Origin: Flavobacterium sp. UBA4098
Lineage (GTDB): Bacteria > Bacteroidota > Bacteroidia > Flavobacteriales > Flavobacteriaceae
Assembly: GCA_002382495.1 (NCBI GenBank)
Contig: DFXW01000026.1
Coordinates: forward strand, 54,155-93,082
Length of the DNA stretch: 38,928 nucleotides
Direction of reading: 5' to 3'
Positions within the stretch are counted from its first letter, which is position 1, and the number at the start of each line of letters is the position of its first letter. Below the pieces are notes generated by a model. It did no database searches. It was given only the letters and a program-made list of their open reading frames with translations, and was not told the DNA's origin. Shown here in pieces: positions 1-8,569 of the stretch. The translations under genes and the position numbers were made by a program.

Positions 1-770
1 ATTTCGTCAATCGTAACTGCTCGTTTGACGTTAAAAGTAATATCTGTTAACGAACCGTCAGGGACAGGAACACGTATGCCACAACCTCCTATTTTATTGT
101 CTAAATGTGTGAATATTTTGGTCAATGCTTTGGCAGCACCCGTTGTTGTGGGTACAATAGATTGGCTCGCGCCACGTGCACGTCGTAAGTCTTTATGAGG
201 TTGATCGTGTAAACTTTGATCGGTAGTAAACGAGTGAATGGTAGTAATATAGGCCTGTTCAATTCCGCATAATTGGTCAATGATTTGAATCATCGGAGCG
301 GCGTTATTGGTCGTACAACTCGCATTAGAAATAATGGTTTCACTTCCGTCAAGAATTTCTTCATTAACTCCTAAAACAACAGTTTTTATGGTATCGACTT
401 CAGCAGGTGCTGATAGAATTACCTTTTTGGTTCCAGCCAAAATGTGTGCATTCAGTTCGTCAAATGTTTTGTATTTTCCTGTCGATTCGATGACATAGTC
501 GATGTTGAGACTTTTCCAGTCCAAATTAGCAATGCTTTTTTCGTGAAAGAAAAGAAAATGCTGTCCGTTGATCATAATGCCTTTTTCATCTGAGTCGACT
601 TCAAAAGGCAAAACACCATGAATACTATCGTATTTCAGTAGATGTGACATCGTCTTAGTGTCGGCAATGTCATTGATGGCAACGACTTCGATTTCAGGAT
701 GATTCAATAGTAATCGAAATAGGTTTCGACCGATTCTACCAAAACCATTAATTGCAATTCGGATTTTCAA
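1..770 (-). CDS. gapA: Glyceraldehyde-3-phosphate dehydrogenase, C-terminus cut by window edge
   Basis: This is the NAD(P)-dependent glycolytic enzyme that converts glyceraldehyde-3-phosphate to 1,3-bisphosphoglycerate in the cytoplasm. The reverse strand opens with the Rossmann motif AINGFGRIGRN. It later shows the catalytic block NASCTTN, the HSFTTDQ stretch and ARGASQSIVPTTTGAAKAL, all diagnostic of the family. About 256 residues are present, and the rest lies left of base 1. No in-frame ATG is available, so the start is taken as TTG at 768-770; the codon before it is ATT, which is rarely used. It begins about 10 bases after the lipA stop, so the two may be co-transcribed. Flavobacteria often carry more than one gap gene, and the isozyme cannot be told here. 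Confidence 0.95.
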   Translation of the reverse strand, partial: MKIRIAINGFGRIGRNLFRLLLNHPEIEVVAINDIADTKTMSHLLKYDSIHGVLPFEVDSDEKGIMINGQHFLFFHEKSIANLDWKSLNIDYVIESTGKYKTFDELNAHILAGTKKVILSAPAEVDTIKTVVLGVNEEILDGSETIISNASCTTNNAAPMIQIIDQLCGIEQAYITTIHSFTTDQSLHDQPHKDLRRARGASQSIVPTTTGAAKALTKIFTHLDNKIGGCGIRVPVPDGSLTDITFNVKRAVTIDE

Positions 771-780
771 AATGGTGTGT

Positions 781-1650
781 TTAAAGAATATGTTTTTGTG
801 CCTTGTACGAAGAACGAACTAAAGCACCACTTTCTACATGTCGGAAACCTAATTCTAATCCGTATTTTTCGTATTTCTCGAATTGTTCCGGCGTGATGTA
901 TTCTTTTACGGGTAAGTGTTTTTTAGTTGGTTGTAAGTATTGACCAATAGTCACCACATCCACATTAGCAGCACGCAAGTCACGTAATGTTTGCATTACT
1001 TCTTCCTCTTCTTCGCCTAAACCAAGCATAATACCTGATTTGGTTCTGTTGATTCCTTTTTCTTTTAAATAACGCAATACTTCCATACTGCGATCGTATT
1101 TGGCTTGGATGCGCACTTCGCGTGTTAAACGACGTACGGTTTCAATATTGTGAGAAACTACTTCCGGATTGGCTTCTACGATACGATCTAGATTTCTTTC
1201 AATGCCTTGAAAATCGGGAATTAAAGTTTCTAAAGTCGTGTTCGGATTCATTCTGCGAATGGCTTTTACGGTTTCTATCCAAATGATAGAACCACCATCT
1301 TTTAAATCATCACGATCAACACTTGTTATCACGGCATGTTTGATGTTCATGATTTTAATAGAACGAGCTACTTTTTCGGGCTCGTCCCAATCTACTGTTT
1401 CTGGACGTCCTGTTTTTACCCCACAAAAACCACAAGAACGTGTACATACATTGCCCAAAATCATAAAGGTAGCAGTACCTTCTCCCCAGCATTCGCCCAT
1501 GTTGGGACAACTTCCGGAGGTACAAATCGTGTTCAAGTTGTATTTGTCAACTAAGCCACGTAATTCCGTGTATTTTTTACCAATAGGTAATTTTACACGC
1601 AACCATTTTGGTTTAGACGTAGGTAATTTATTTTCTAAAACAGTTTCCAT
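781..1650 (-). CDS. lipA: Lipoyl synthase
   Basis: This radical-SAM enzyme inserts two sulfurs into protein-bound octanoyl chains to make lipoyl groups for 2-oxo-acid dehydrogenases. It has both iron-sulfur signatures: the N-terminal auxiliary-cluster cysteines in CTSGSCPNMGECW and the radical-SAM motif CTRSCGFC. SHNIETV and GIMLGLGE are further family motifs. The length, 289 residues, is normal. The reading frame stays open upstream, but the ATG at 1648-1650 gives the usual N-terminus, and the extra 23 codons lack family character. The gene sits directly upstream of gapA on the same strand. Confidence 0.97.
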   Translation of the reverse strand: METVLENKLPTSKPKWLRVKLPIGKKYTELRGLVDKYNLNTICTSGSCPNMGECWGEGTATFMILGNVCTRSCGFCGVKTGRPETVDWDEPEKVARSIKIMNIKHAVITSVDRDDLKDGGSIIWIETVKAIRRMNPNTTLETLIPDFQGIERNLDRIVEANPEVVSHNIETVRRLTREVRIQAKYDRSMEVLRYLKEKGINRTKSGIMLGLGEEEEEVMQTLRDLRAANVDVVTIGQYLQPTKKHLPVKEYITPEQFEKYEKYGLELGFRHVESGALVRSSYKAQKHIL

Positions 1651-1741
1651 ACAATCAATTTTTCGGTTACAAATATAAGGAATGTTGTTGAGTTGAAATG
1701 CCTTATTTTGGTTTAACAAAAGTTAAATAATAGCGGTTCAA

Positions 1742-2293
1742 TTACTTTCCTTTTTGGATGATTTCAGCCAATAATTTTTTGGCTCTTAAAATTTTGATTT
1801 TAACATTACTCAGTGGTTCTTCAATTTTGTTGGCTATTTCTTGATAACTCATTTCTTGAAAATAGCGCATTTGAATGACTTCTTGATAATGGGGTTTCAA
1901 TTCTTTGATGAATTTTAATAACTGCGAAAGGTTTTGCTCTGTGATGAGTTTGTCTTCGACTGAAGGTGTTGTATCAGCGACATTTTGTGCTCTTTGATCT
2001 TCGAATTCAGTATTTTCAACAAACAGACTTGATTTTCTTTTTCGCAATAAATCAATGTGGCCATTTTTGGCAATAGCGATCAACCAGGTGTTGAATTGAA
2101 ATTCGTTATTATACGAGTTTATTTTGCCAAAGGCCTTCGAGAAAGTTTCGATAGTGATGTCTTCGGCATCGGTTTCGTTTTCTGTGCGAACCAACATAAA
2201 TCCATAGACTTCATTCCAATAATGATCCAATAGAAAAGTGAAGGCAGATTGATCGCCTTGTTTTGCTTTTTCTATTTGAAGGTTTATTTCCAA
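1742..2293 (-). CDS. ECF-type RNA polymerase sigma factor
   Basis: This 183-residue sigma-70 family protein would direct RNA polymerase to a specific promoter set. Region 2 is visible around residues 20-90 (DAEDITIETFSKAFGKI, then a WLIAIAKN-like helix). Region 4 is near the C-terminus (YQEVIQMRYFQEMSYQEIA followed by NVKIKILRAKKLL). A charged linker of about 30 residues joins them. The start appears to be TTG at 2291-2293, inside the end of the glycosyltransferase gene (10-base overlap), since the next in-frame Met is near residue 33. No anti-sigma gene follows; lipA is next. Its regulon cannot be inferred. Confidence 0.88.
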   Translation of the reverse strand: MEINLQIEKAKQGDQSAFTFLLDHYWNEVYGFMLVRTENETDAEDITIETFSKAFGKINSYNNEFQFNTWLIAIAKNGHIDLLRKRKSSLFVENTEFEDQRAQNVADTTPSVEDKLITEQNLSQLLKFIKELKPHYQEVIQMRYFQEMSYQEIANKIEEPLSNVKIKILRAKKLLAEIIQKGK

Positions 2294-3387
2294 TGGATTG
2301 GTTTTGAGAATAAATTGGTAAAATACGCATTTGCTTGCGTAAAGATAAGTACAATTTCAACGATTGGGAACCACCATTTAATATCGTTTTCTTTTAATTT
2401 ACCTGCTGAAAATCCAACCACTGTCCAAGCTACAACATAACGCATTAAGAAAATGCTCAAAACGATAATCCATTCAAACTGGAATGCTAATAGAATTATA
2501 GCCATTATAATGAAAACCAATTGGGAAGCATAAAAAAGCCCTAATCGCAATTGATCCATTACTGGAAAGTAATTAGCAGTAGCAATTTGCCTTCTTTTTT
2601 GATTGAAGAATTCTGAAAAAGAAGTTTTAGCTTTGGAAATCGAAAAACTTTCAGGCGTAAAAGCAATCGTTGTATTTTTACCATTTGCCGCCTGATTGAT
2701 AAATAATTCATCGTCGCCTGTGCGAATTTGCATATGGTCAATAAATCCGTTTACATTAAAAAACTCTTCTTTTTTGTAGGCCATATTTCGACCCACACCC
2801 ATATACGGTTGGCCTAATTTAGCCCATGAAAAATAGTTAATGGTGGTCAATACATTTTCAAAACGAATGATTTTATTTAAGAATGAGTGGGCAATTTTTT
2901 CATATTTACCATAACCCAAAACAATCGTTTTTTGCATGGTAAATTGAGAACTCATAGCAGTAATCCAATCTTTAGATGTGGGATAACAATCGGCATCAGT
3001 AAATAGCAGGTATTCTTTTTTAGCCGCTTTGATTCCTAAAGTCAGTGCGTATTTTTTGTTGCCCCAAAACGCTTCGTTATTTTCAACTTTTACTAAACGT
3101 ATGTTGGAGTATTGCTTTTCAAATTGTTCAAAAATTTCTAGAGTATTATCTCCAGAAGCATCGTCAATTAATACAATTTCAAAATCAGGATAATTTTGTT
3201 CAGCCAATAGCGGAATGAAATTGGCTACATTTTCTTCTTCATTTTTGGCACAAACAATCACCGAAATAGGAATTCTTTTGGGTGTAATTTTTTGCGCTTT
3301 CGCAAAAGCAAATTGCCCAAAAACACCTAGATAATAGGCCAATTGAATTACGGCTATGCCAATAAAAATGTATAAAAGTATCATCAT
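2284..3387 (-). CDS. Family 2 glycosyltransferase, membrane-bound
   Basis: This is a GT-A fold transferase of 367 residues that would use a nucleotide sugar to build a glycan or glycolipid at the membrane. One membrane helix at the N-terminus is followed by the catalytic domain: ISVIVCAKNEEEN, VLIDDASGDNT, the DxD motif in LLFTDADCYP, the acidic GDDELF and the NQKRRQ acceptor-side motif. Two or three hydrophobic helices fill the last 90 residues. Two adjacent ATG codons (3385-3387 and 3382-3384) could start it. The sigma-factor gene overlaps its 3' end, so the pair is probably translationally coupled. The sugar and acceptor are unknown. Confidence 0.88.
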   Translation of the reverse strand: MMILLYIFIGIAVIQLAYYLGVFGQFAFAKAQKITPKRIPISVIVCAKNEEENVANFIPLLAEQNYPDFEIVLIDDASGDNTLEIFEQFEKQYSNIRLVKVENNEAFWGNKKYALTLGIKAAKKEYLLFTDADCYPTSKDWITAMSSQFTMQKTIVLGYGKYEKIAHSFLNKIIRFENVLTTINYFSWAKLGQPYMGVGRNMAYKKEEFFNVNGFIDHMQIRTGDDELFINQAANGKNTTIAFTPESFSISKAKTSFSEFFNQKRRQIATANYFPVMDQLRLGLFYASQLVFIIMAIILLAFQFEWIIVLSIFLMRYVVAWTVVGFSAGKLKENDIKWWFPIVEIVLIFTQANAYFTNLFSKPIHWK

Positions 3388-3513
3388 GTGAAAATAGTCT
3401 TTTTAAATCGTGTGCAAAGGTAGGAATACAAAAACGAATTTGAAATGAATACGGAGCAAATTTTTAGAACAATTAACCAATTTAATTTGCAATTTAAAAA
3501 GCTGAAAATCGGA

Positions 3514-4527
3514 TTAAATTACATTAACTTCTGCTTCGATATGAATTCCAAAAGTAGCAAATACGGTCTCTTGTATATTTTTAGATACTGCCAAAATTTC
3601 TTGCCCGGTGGCATTTCCATAATTGACTAAAACGAGTGCTTGGTTTTTATGAACTCCAGCATCGCCAAAACGCTTGCCTTTAAAACCTGCTTGTTCAATT
3701 AACCATCCCGCTGGAACTTTCACTTCGGTAGCCGAAACTTCATAGTATTTCATTTCAGGAAATTGTTGGTGTATTTTCTCGAAATCCGATTTCAAAACAA
3801 TAGGATTTTTAAAGAAACTACCGCTGTTTCCTAATTCTTTTGGATCGGGTAATTTACTTTGACGAATCGCAATAACGGCATTGCTCACATCTTTTAGACT
3901 TGGAGTTTGAATGTTATTTTTTTCTAATTCGCCAAGAATATCCCCGTACGAAGTGTTGATTTTGTGGTTGCGTTTAGTTAGTTTAAAAACTACTGAAGTA
4001 ATGATGTATTGGTCTTTGACTTCGTTTTTGAAAATACTTTCTCGATAACCAAAATGACATTCTTCGTTGGAAAAGGTTCTTAACTCTTGGTTTGCAATAG
4101 CCATAGCTTGACAGGAAACAAAATGATCTTTAATTTCTGCACCATATGCCCCAATATTTTGTACCGGCGTCGTTCCAACATTGCCAGGTATTAATGACAT
4201 GTTTTCTAAACCGCCAAAATTTTGTTCTATCGTCCAAAGCACAAACTCGTGCCAATTTTCACCAGCCTGACTTTCGACCCAAACAAAATCATCATTTTCC
4301 TCAATAATTTTTTTGCCTTTCAAATCGATATGAATGACCAAGGCGTCTATGTCTTGGGTTAAAAGCATGTTGCTTCCGCCACCTAAAATGAATTTCTTCT
4401 CTGTTGGATTATTTACTAAAACGGTTTTCAATTCTTCAACTGAATGTACTGCTGTAAACTGTTTCGCTTTGGCTTCAATGCCAAATGTGTTGTAGTTTTT
4501 TAGAGAAAAATGAGAATGTAGCGTCAT
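3514..4527 (-). CDS. murB: UDP-N-acetylmuramate dehydrogenase
   Basis: This cytoplasmic flavoenzyme reduces UDP-GlcNAc-enolpyruvate to UDP-MurNAc in peptidoglycan synthesis. FAD-binding motifs are clear: FILGGGSNMLL near residues 55-65, SLIPGNVGTTPVQNIGAYGAE, and FGYRESIFK. The catalytic-serine region is LGNSGSFFKNP. The length of 337 residues and the C-terminal EAEVNVI match the type I MurB form. The frame is open nine codons further upstream, but the ATG at 4525-4527 gives the usual TLHSHFSLKNYNTFG start. It lies in a run of minus-strand housekeeping genes. Confidence 0.96.
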   Translation of the reverse strand: MTLHSHFSLKNYNTFGIEAKAKQFTAVHSVEELKTVLVNNPTEKKFILGGGSNMLLTQDIDALVIHIDLKGKKIIEENDDFVWVESQAGENWHEFVLWTIEQNFGGLENMSLIPGNVGTTPVQNIGAYGAEIKDHFVSCQAMAIANQELRTFSNEECHFGYRESIFKNEVKDQYIITSVVFKLTKRNHKINTSYGDILGELEKNNIQTPSLKDVSNAVIAIRQSKLPDPKELGNSGSFFKNPIVLKSDFEKIHQQFPEMKYYEVSATEVKVPAGWLIEQAGFKGKRFGDAGVHKNQALVLVNYGNATGQEILAVSKNIQETVFATFGIHIEAEVNVI

Positions 4528-4563
4528 GGAAAAAATTGCTTTTTGAAAGTTCAAAAGTAAGAA

Positions 4564-5241
4564 TTAAAATTCGTCAGTGGTAACTGCACGATTGATAAAA
4601 TCGTTCAAAGGTTTTAAAGCAATTAATTTTCGCGTCATTTTGGGAACAAAATCTTCTTTCAATACTTCTGAAATGTCAAATTTATGACTTGCTTCAAAGC
4701 TTTTTAATTTTAAGTTCTCTATTGCTGGATGGTCTTTCTCAAATCCACGAGGCGGATTTTTTAAAGTACTGGATTCGTTTCGATCAAAATCGCCAAACTC
4801 CTTTTTGAAATTTTTCTCCTGTAAAATTGCTTCCAAGTCATCATAAAAATAAGCAATTTCTCGGCGAACTTTTTTCAAATCGTCAGCTTCAGGACAGTAG
4901 AATCCACCAGCAATAAAACTTTTATTTCGTTCAATATGAACATAGTAACCCGAACGGTTATTCCCTTTTGAACCTGAAGAGATCCAGATTCCAACGTAGG
5001 TTTTGTAAGGTGTTTTGTCTTTGGAAAAACGAATATCACGATTGATTCTAAACGTACAATTTTTAATTTCCAATAGTTCCAAAGAGGGATCTAAAGGTTT
5101 CAAAGCATCCAAAAAATGACCAACTAATTGTTGGTAGTCTTTTTTGAAAGTCTCGTATCTTTTTTTGTTGTCTAAAAACCAATCTCGGTTGTTATTGGCT
5201 TTTAAATCGTCTAAAAATTGTAGGCTGTCTTTGGAAAGCAT
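4564..5241 (-). CDS. DUF2461 (TIGR02453) family protein
   Basis: This 225-residue cytoplasmic protein has the features of the DUF2461 family: FLDDLKANNNRDWFLDNKKRYE at the N-terminus (quoted in part: NNNRDWF), then FRINRDIRFSKDKTPYKTY and GGFYCPEADDLKKVR. No biochemical role is established for the family. The ATG at 5239-5241 begins the conserved domain; the open frame upstream overlaps the rhodanese gene and has no family similarity. It sits 10 bases after the rhodanese stop, so the two are probably co-transcribed. Confidence 0.88.
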   Translation of the reverse strand: MLSKDSLQFLDDLKANNNRDWFLDNKKRYETFKKDYQQLVGHFLDALKPLDPSLELLEIKNCTFRINRDIRFSKDKTPYKTYVGIWISSGSKGNNRSGYYVHIERNKSFIAGGFYCPEADDLKKVRREIAYFYDDLEAILQEKNFKKEFGDFDRNESSTLKNPPRGFEKDHPAIENLKLKSFEASHKFDISEVLKEDFVPKMTRKLIALKPLNDFINRAVTTDEF

Positions 5242-5251
5242 GGTGTGTTTT

Positions 5252-5662
5252 TTAGAGTTGTTTTTTTTTAGCAGTTGTAGCCAAACCTTTAGTGGTCCAA
5301 TTAATAATGCCGCCCTCCATTTCAATAATGGTTGTAAAACCTAGTTCGACTAGTTTTTCTGCAGCTAAATGACTTCTTTTACCACTTCTACAATAGATAA
5401 AAACTGGTTTAGATGTGTCGTATTTGGTAGTATTAGTTGAGAAATCGGGGCTATACCAATTCACGTTTTCGGCATTTTGTAGGTGTTCTGCTGTAAATTC
5501 TTCAGCTGTTCTAACGTCTAAAATTTGCGCATTGGGTGTAGTTGAAATTTCTTTTTTGAAAGAAACAGGATCTATAACTTTAATGTTCGTTGCTGTTTGG
5601 GCGTTACACGAAAAAATCGCAAATAATAGAAAAGCTGAAAATGTTGGAGCTAATGATTTCAT
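5252..5662 (-). CDS. Exported rhodanese-domain protein
   Basis: This is a single rhodanese domain of 136 residues with an export signal ending in FAIFSCNAQ. That fits a lipobox with Cys19 as lipid site, so it is probably an envelope lipoprotein. The domain shows ILDVRTAEEF and the active-site loop FIYCRSGKRS with a complete catalytic Cys. It is therefore a likely thiosulfate sulfurtransferase or a persulfide/redox handling protein; the substrate is unknown. It precedes the DUF2461 gene on the same strand. Confidence 0.88.
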   Translation of the reverse strand: MKSLAPTFSAFLLFAIFSCNAQTATNIKVIDPVSFKKEISTTPNAQILDVRTAEEFTAEHLQNAENVNWYSPDFSTNTTKYDTSKPVFIYCRSGKRSHLAAEKLVELGFTTIIEMEGGIINWTTKGLATTAKKKQL

Positions 5663-5727
5663 TTATAGGTTTAATAAAATTAATAAGCTAAAGTACCTTT
5701 TTTTTAATTTTAATCGAAGTGTAATCG

Positions 5728-6807
5728 TTATAAATTAAAAATTTTATAGCTCTGAAGTGTTGATTTAACAATGGTTTCGGTACGTTCTGGGTGCGTATCC
5801 GAAATAAAGAGTTGTCCAAAGGTGTCACTGTTTACCATGTCAACAATTTTAGCCACACGACTTTCGTCTAATTTGTCAAAAATATCATCAAATAGTAAAA
5901 TAGGTTTAACACCGCTTTGTTTTTTCAAGAATTCAAATTGCGCCAACTTTAGCGCAATTAAAAATGATTTTTGTTGGCCTTGAGAACCAAATTTCTTGAT
6001 TGGATAGGAATCGATTTCAAATGATAAATCGTCTTTATGAATCCCAACACTGGTGAATTGTAACGCGCGATCTTTGTTGATATTTTCAACTAATAATGTT
6101 GCTAAATCATTGTTGAATAAATGACTTTCATATACGAGTTGAACCGTTTCTTGCGAATCAGTAATAGCTTGGTGGTGTTTGTTGAAAATAGGAATGAATT
6201 CTTGAATAAACGCTTTTCTTTTTTCGAAAATAGATTGCGCAAAACCGTTGAGTTGCTCGTTATAAATAGATAAAGTATCGTTTTCAAAGACATGATTCAA
6301 GGCAAAGTATTTCAACAAGGCATTACGCTGACTGATTACTTTTTGGTATTGAATAAGTTGTTGTAAATAAAGTGAATCTAATTGTGATATCACACTATCC
6401 ATGAATTTGCGACGGGTTTCACTTCCTTCAATAATTAAATCTCTGTCGGCAGGTGAAATGATTACCAAAGGCACAAAGCCAATATGGTCTGAAAATTTAT
6501 CGTAAACTTTTCCGTTGCGTTTAAGAATTTTCTTTTGCCCTTTTTTGAGACTGCACACAATTTGTTCAGCTCTATTCTCTTTTTCCAGTTCGGCATCGAT
6601 TACAAAAAACTCTTCACCGTGTTTGATATTTTGGACAGCAAGCGGATTGAAATAACTCTTTCCGTAGGATAAATGGTAGATTGCATCGAGTACATTGGTT
6701 TTTCCGATTCCGTTTTTACCAACAAAACAATTGATTTTGGTGTCAAACTCGAAATTGGCCTCCGAAAAGTTCTTGTAATTGAATAATGAAATCTTTTTTA
6801 AATACAT
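5728..6807 (-). CDS. recF: DNA replication and repair protein RecF
   Basis: RecF is an SMC-like ATPase that helps load RecA at gapped DNA. The protein has 359 residues and all expected motifs: KKISLFNYKNF at the start, Walker A GKNGIGKTN, the signature FGSQGQQKS, and Walker B ILLFDDIFDKLDE. The ATG at 6805-6807 gives the canonical MYLKKISL start. An upstream in-frame codon would add 17 residues of unlikely sequence. It is divergently oriented from the TPR gene across about 140 bases that must hold both promoters. Confidence 0.96.
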   Translation of the reverse strand: MYLKKISLFNYKNFSEANFEFDTKINCFVGKNGIGKTNVLDAIYHLSYGKSYFNPLAVQNIKHGEEFFVIDAELEKENRAEQIVCSLKKGQKKILKRNGKVYDKFSDHIGFVPLVIISPADRDLIIEGSETRRKFMDSVISQLDSLYLQQLIQYQKVISQRNALLKYFALNHVFENDTLSIYNEQLNGFAQSIFEKRKAFIQEFIPIFNKHHQAITDSQETVQLVYESHLFNNDLATLLVENINKDRALQFTSVGIHKDDLSFEIDSYPIKKFGSQGQQKSFLIALKLAQFEFLKKQSGVKPILLFDDIFDKLDESRVAKIVDMVNSDTFGQLFISDTHPERTETIVKSTLQSYKIFNL

Positions 6808-6948
6808 TTTTTGTCTTGCTGGAATGAAGAATGGGGCTTTATGAGAGCGCTTTTTCAAACTGCCCGCAAATTATTGAAAAATATCCATAAAATGCCTTTT
6901 AGATTTGAATAAAAATTTTATTTTTGCCACTCACTAAATTTAATTGAA

Positions 6949-7722
6949 ATGGCCACTTATAATAAAAGAGGATATAAAACCCCGAAAGAAAAAGAAGTTA
7001 AAGAAGTTGTAGAAGACGTACAGGTTGATGAAAAAGACAGCACAACTGCTGGTGTTTTTTCAAAACTAGACGAAACTGCTTCTAAAACGGAAGATTTTGT
7101 TGCTAAGAATCAAAAAGTAATTATTGGTTTTGTGGCTGCAATTGCATTAGTAACTGTTGGGTATTTAGCCTATGAAAAATTCATCGCTACACCAAAAGAG
7201 GAAGAAGCGGCTAATGAAATGTTTGTGGCACAACAAAATTTCCAAAAAGCAACTGACGGAGTAGCAAGTGACTCTTTGTACAAATTGTCATTGAATGGTT
7301 CTGAAGGTAAATTTGGTTTTATTAAAATTGCTGAAGAATACGCTGGAACAGATGCAGGAAACTTGGCTAACTATTATGCAGGTATTGCTTACTTGAATAC
7401 AGGAAAATATGCTGAAGCTATTGATTTCTTAAGTCAGTTTGAATCAAAAGACATGATATTAAGTGCTTTGGCTAAAGGGGCAATAGGCGATGCTTACGCT
7501 CAAAAAAAACAACCCAAAGAGGCTTTAGAAAATTACATCAAAGCGGTTGAGGCTAGCAAAAACGATTTTACAACGCCACGTTTCTTGTTAAAAGCTGGTA
7601 AAACAGCTTTGGCATTAGGAAACAAAGAAGAAGCTTTGAAATACCTTACCGATATTAAAGATAATTATGATACAACTCCTGAAGCAGCTTCAGTTGATGT
7701 ATTGATTGGATTGGCACAATAG
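6949..7722 (+). CDS. Membrane-anchored tetratricopeptide repeat protein
   Basis: This 257-residue protein has a charged cytoplasmic N-terminus of about 60 residues, one membrane helix (VIIGFVAAIALVTVGYLAYE, residues about 57-77) and a periplasmic TPR region. TPR-like helices include YYAGIAYLNTGKYAEAIDFL, IGDAYAQKKQPKEALENY and KTALALGNKEEALKYL. The layout resembles YfgM-type ancillary proteins of the Sec machinery, but that assignment is only by architecture. The upstream region carries TATTTTTG at 6919-6926, a possible -7 element. A large hairpin follows the gene. Confidence 0.8.
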   Translation: MATYNKRGYKTPKEKEVKEVVEDVQVDEKDSTTAGVFSKLDETASKTEDFVAKNQKVIIGFVAAIALVTVGYLAYEKFIATPKEEEAANEMFVAQQNFQKATDGVASDSLYKLSLNGSEGKFGFIKIAEEYAGTDAGNLANYYAGIAYLNTGKYAEAIDFLSQFESKDMILSALAKGAIGDAYAQKKQPKEALENYIKAVEASKNDFTTPRFLLKAGKTALALGNKEEALKYLTDIKDNYDTTPEAASVDVLIGLAQ

Positions 7723-7744
7723 TTCACTTCCAAACTACAATTTA

Positions 7745-7808
7745 GGTTAGCAATTATAGTCCCATTAGTTTTCTAAGGAGTTGTAATTTCTAACCTTTAT
7801 TTTTTATC
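7745..7808 (+). terminator. Probable terminator after the TPR gene
   Basis: GGTTAG (7745-7750) pairs with CTAACC (7790-7795). Inside it, AATTATA (7752-7758) pairs with TGTAATT (7782-7788) with one wobble. A T-rich tract follows. The loop is long (about 23 bases), so efficiency is uncertain. It also lies in the ribH leader, but it shows no FMN riboswitch features. Confidence 0.5.
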
Positions 7809-7838
7809 TTTATATCACAACCTTAAACTTGATTTACG

Positions 7839-8411
7839 ATGGCTACCGAAAATAAAAATTTATCAGAATACGATAAAAATAGCGTTCCAGATGCTCGCAA
7901 TTTTCGTTTTGGAATTGTAGTGGCCGAGTGGAATGAAACCATTACCGAAGGGCTTTATAATGGTGCGTTTACAACCTTGATAGAGAACCAAGTTCCTCAG
8001 CAACAGATTATTCGTTGGAATGTTCCGGGAAGTTTTGAATTGGTGTATGGTGCCAAAAAAATGCTGCAAACTCAAAATGTCGATGCGGTAATCGTAATTG
8101 GTTGCGTAATTCAAGGACAAACCAAACATTTTGATTTCGTTTGTGAAGGCGTAACTCAAGGAATCAAGGATTTAAATGTACAAACAGATATACCTGTTAT
8201 TTTTTGTGTGTTGACTGATAATACCATGCAACAATCAATTGATAGAAGCGGTGGTATTCACGGCAACAAAGGAACAGAGGCGGCTATAGCGGCTATTAAA
8301 ATGGCCTTTATTCGTCAGCAAGCTTCCTTTTCTAATCAAATGGACAATCAGCTCTTATTAGGAAATGCTACTTTGCAAATAGATAGTAAGCCATTGCAAA
8401 TAGAAGAATAG
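7839..8411 (+). CDS. ribH: 6,7-dimethyl-8-ribityllumazine synthase
   Basis: This is the penultimate riboflavin enzyme, which condenses ribitylaminouracil with dihydroxybutanone phosphate. Family motifs include FGIVVAEWNETIT, the VPGSFELVYGAKK segment, GCVIQGQTKHFDFVC with the catalytic His, and IPVIFCVLTDNTMQQ. The C-terminal GNKGTEAAIAAIKM is also typical. The length of 190 residues includes a tail of about 25 residues beyond the core, common in this phylum. No other riboflavin gene is adjacent, and a strong hairpin closes the unit. Confidence 0.96.
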   Translation: MATENKNLSEYDKNSVPDARNFRFGIVVAEWNETITEGLYNGAFTTLIENQVPQQQIIRWNVPGSFELVYGAKKMLQTQNVDAVIVIGCVIQGQTKHFDFVCEGVTQGIKDLNVQTDIPVIFCVLTDNTMQQSIDRSGGIHGNKGTEAAIAAIKMAFIRQQASFSNQMDNQLLLGNATLQIDSKPLQIEE

Positions 8412-8431
8412 ATAAAACAAAATACATTTTG

Positions 8432-8466
8432 AAACCTATACTGTTAACTAACTAGTATAGGTTTTT
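8432..8466 (+). terminator. Rho-independent terminator after ribH
   Basis: A perfect 11-bp stem is formed by AAACCTATACT (8432-8442) and AGTATAGGTTT (8454-8464), with an 11-base loop and a T-rich run after it. It lies 20 bases after the ribH stop. Confidence 0.85.
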
Positions 8467-8512
8467 CTGTTTTTTGTAATTAGTGATGTTTTAAAACCAA
8501 GTATAAATTCCC

Positions 8513-8520
8513 TAAATTTG
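8513..8520 (+). promoter_or_regulatory. Possible -7 element for the mutL operon
   Basis: TAAATTTG fits the Bacteroidota -7 consensus TAnnTTTG and lies 50 bases before the mutL ATG. No clear TTG -33 element stands at the usual distance, so this is tentative. Confidence 0.4.
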
Positions 8521-8569
8521 TGCTTTATGGTTTGGCCATAAATTAACCCCAACAATTAAAACTTTTTTG

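Noticed and set aside
1238..1678. Long plus-strand frame opposite lipA
   Set aside because: It is the antisense shadow of a well-conserved lipA, with no family features. Other such shadows, for example opposite recF, lepB and acr3, were left out for the same reason.
7723..7838. FMN riboswitch ahead of ribH
   Set aside because: The leader is only about 115 bases and lacks the conserved FMN aptamer blocks; the hairpin is explained as a terminator of the preceding gene.
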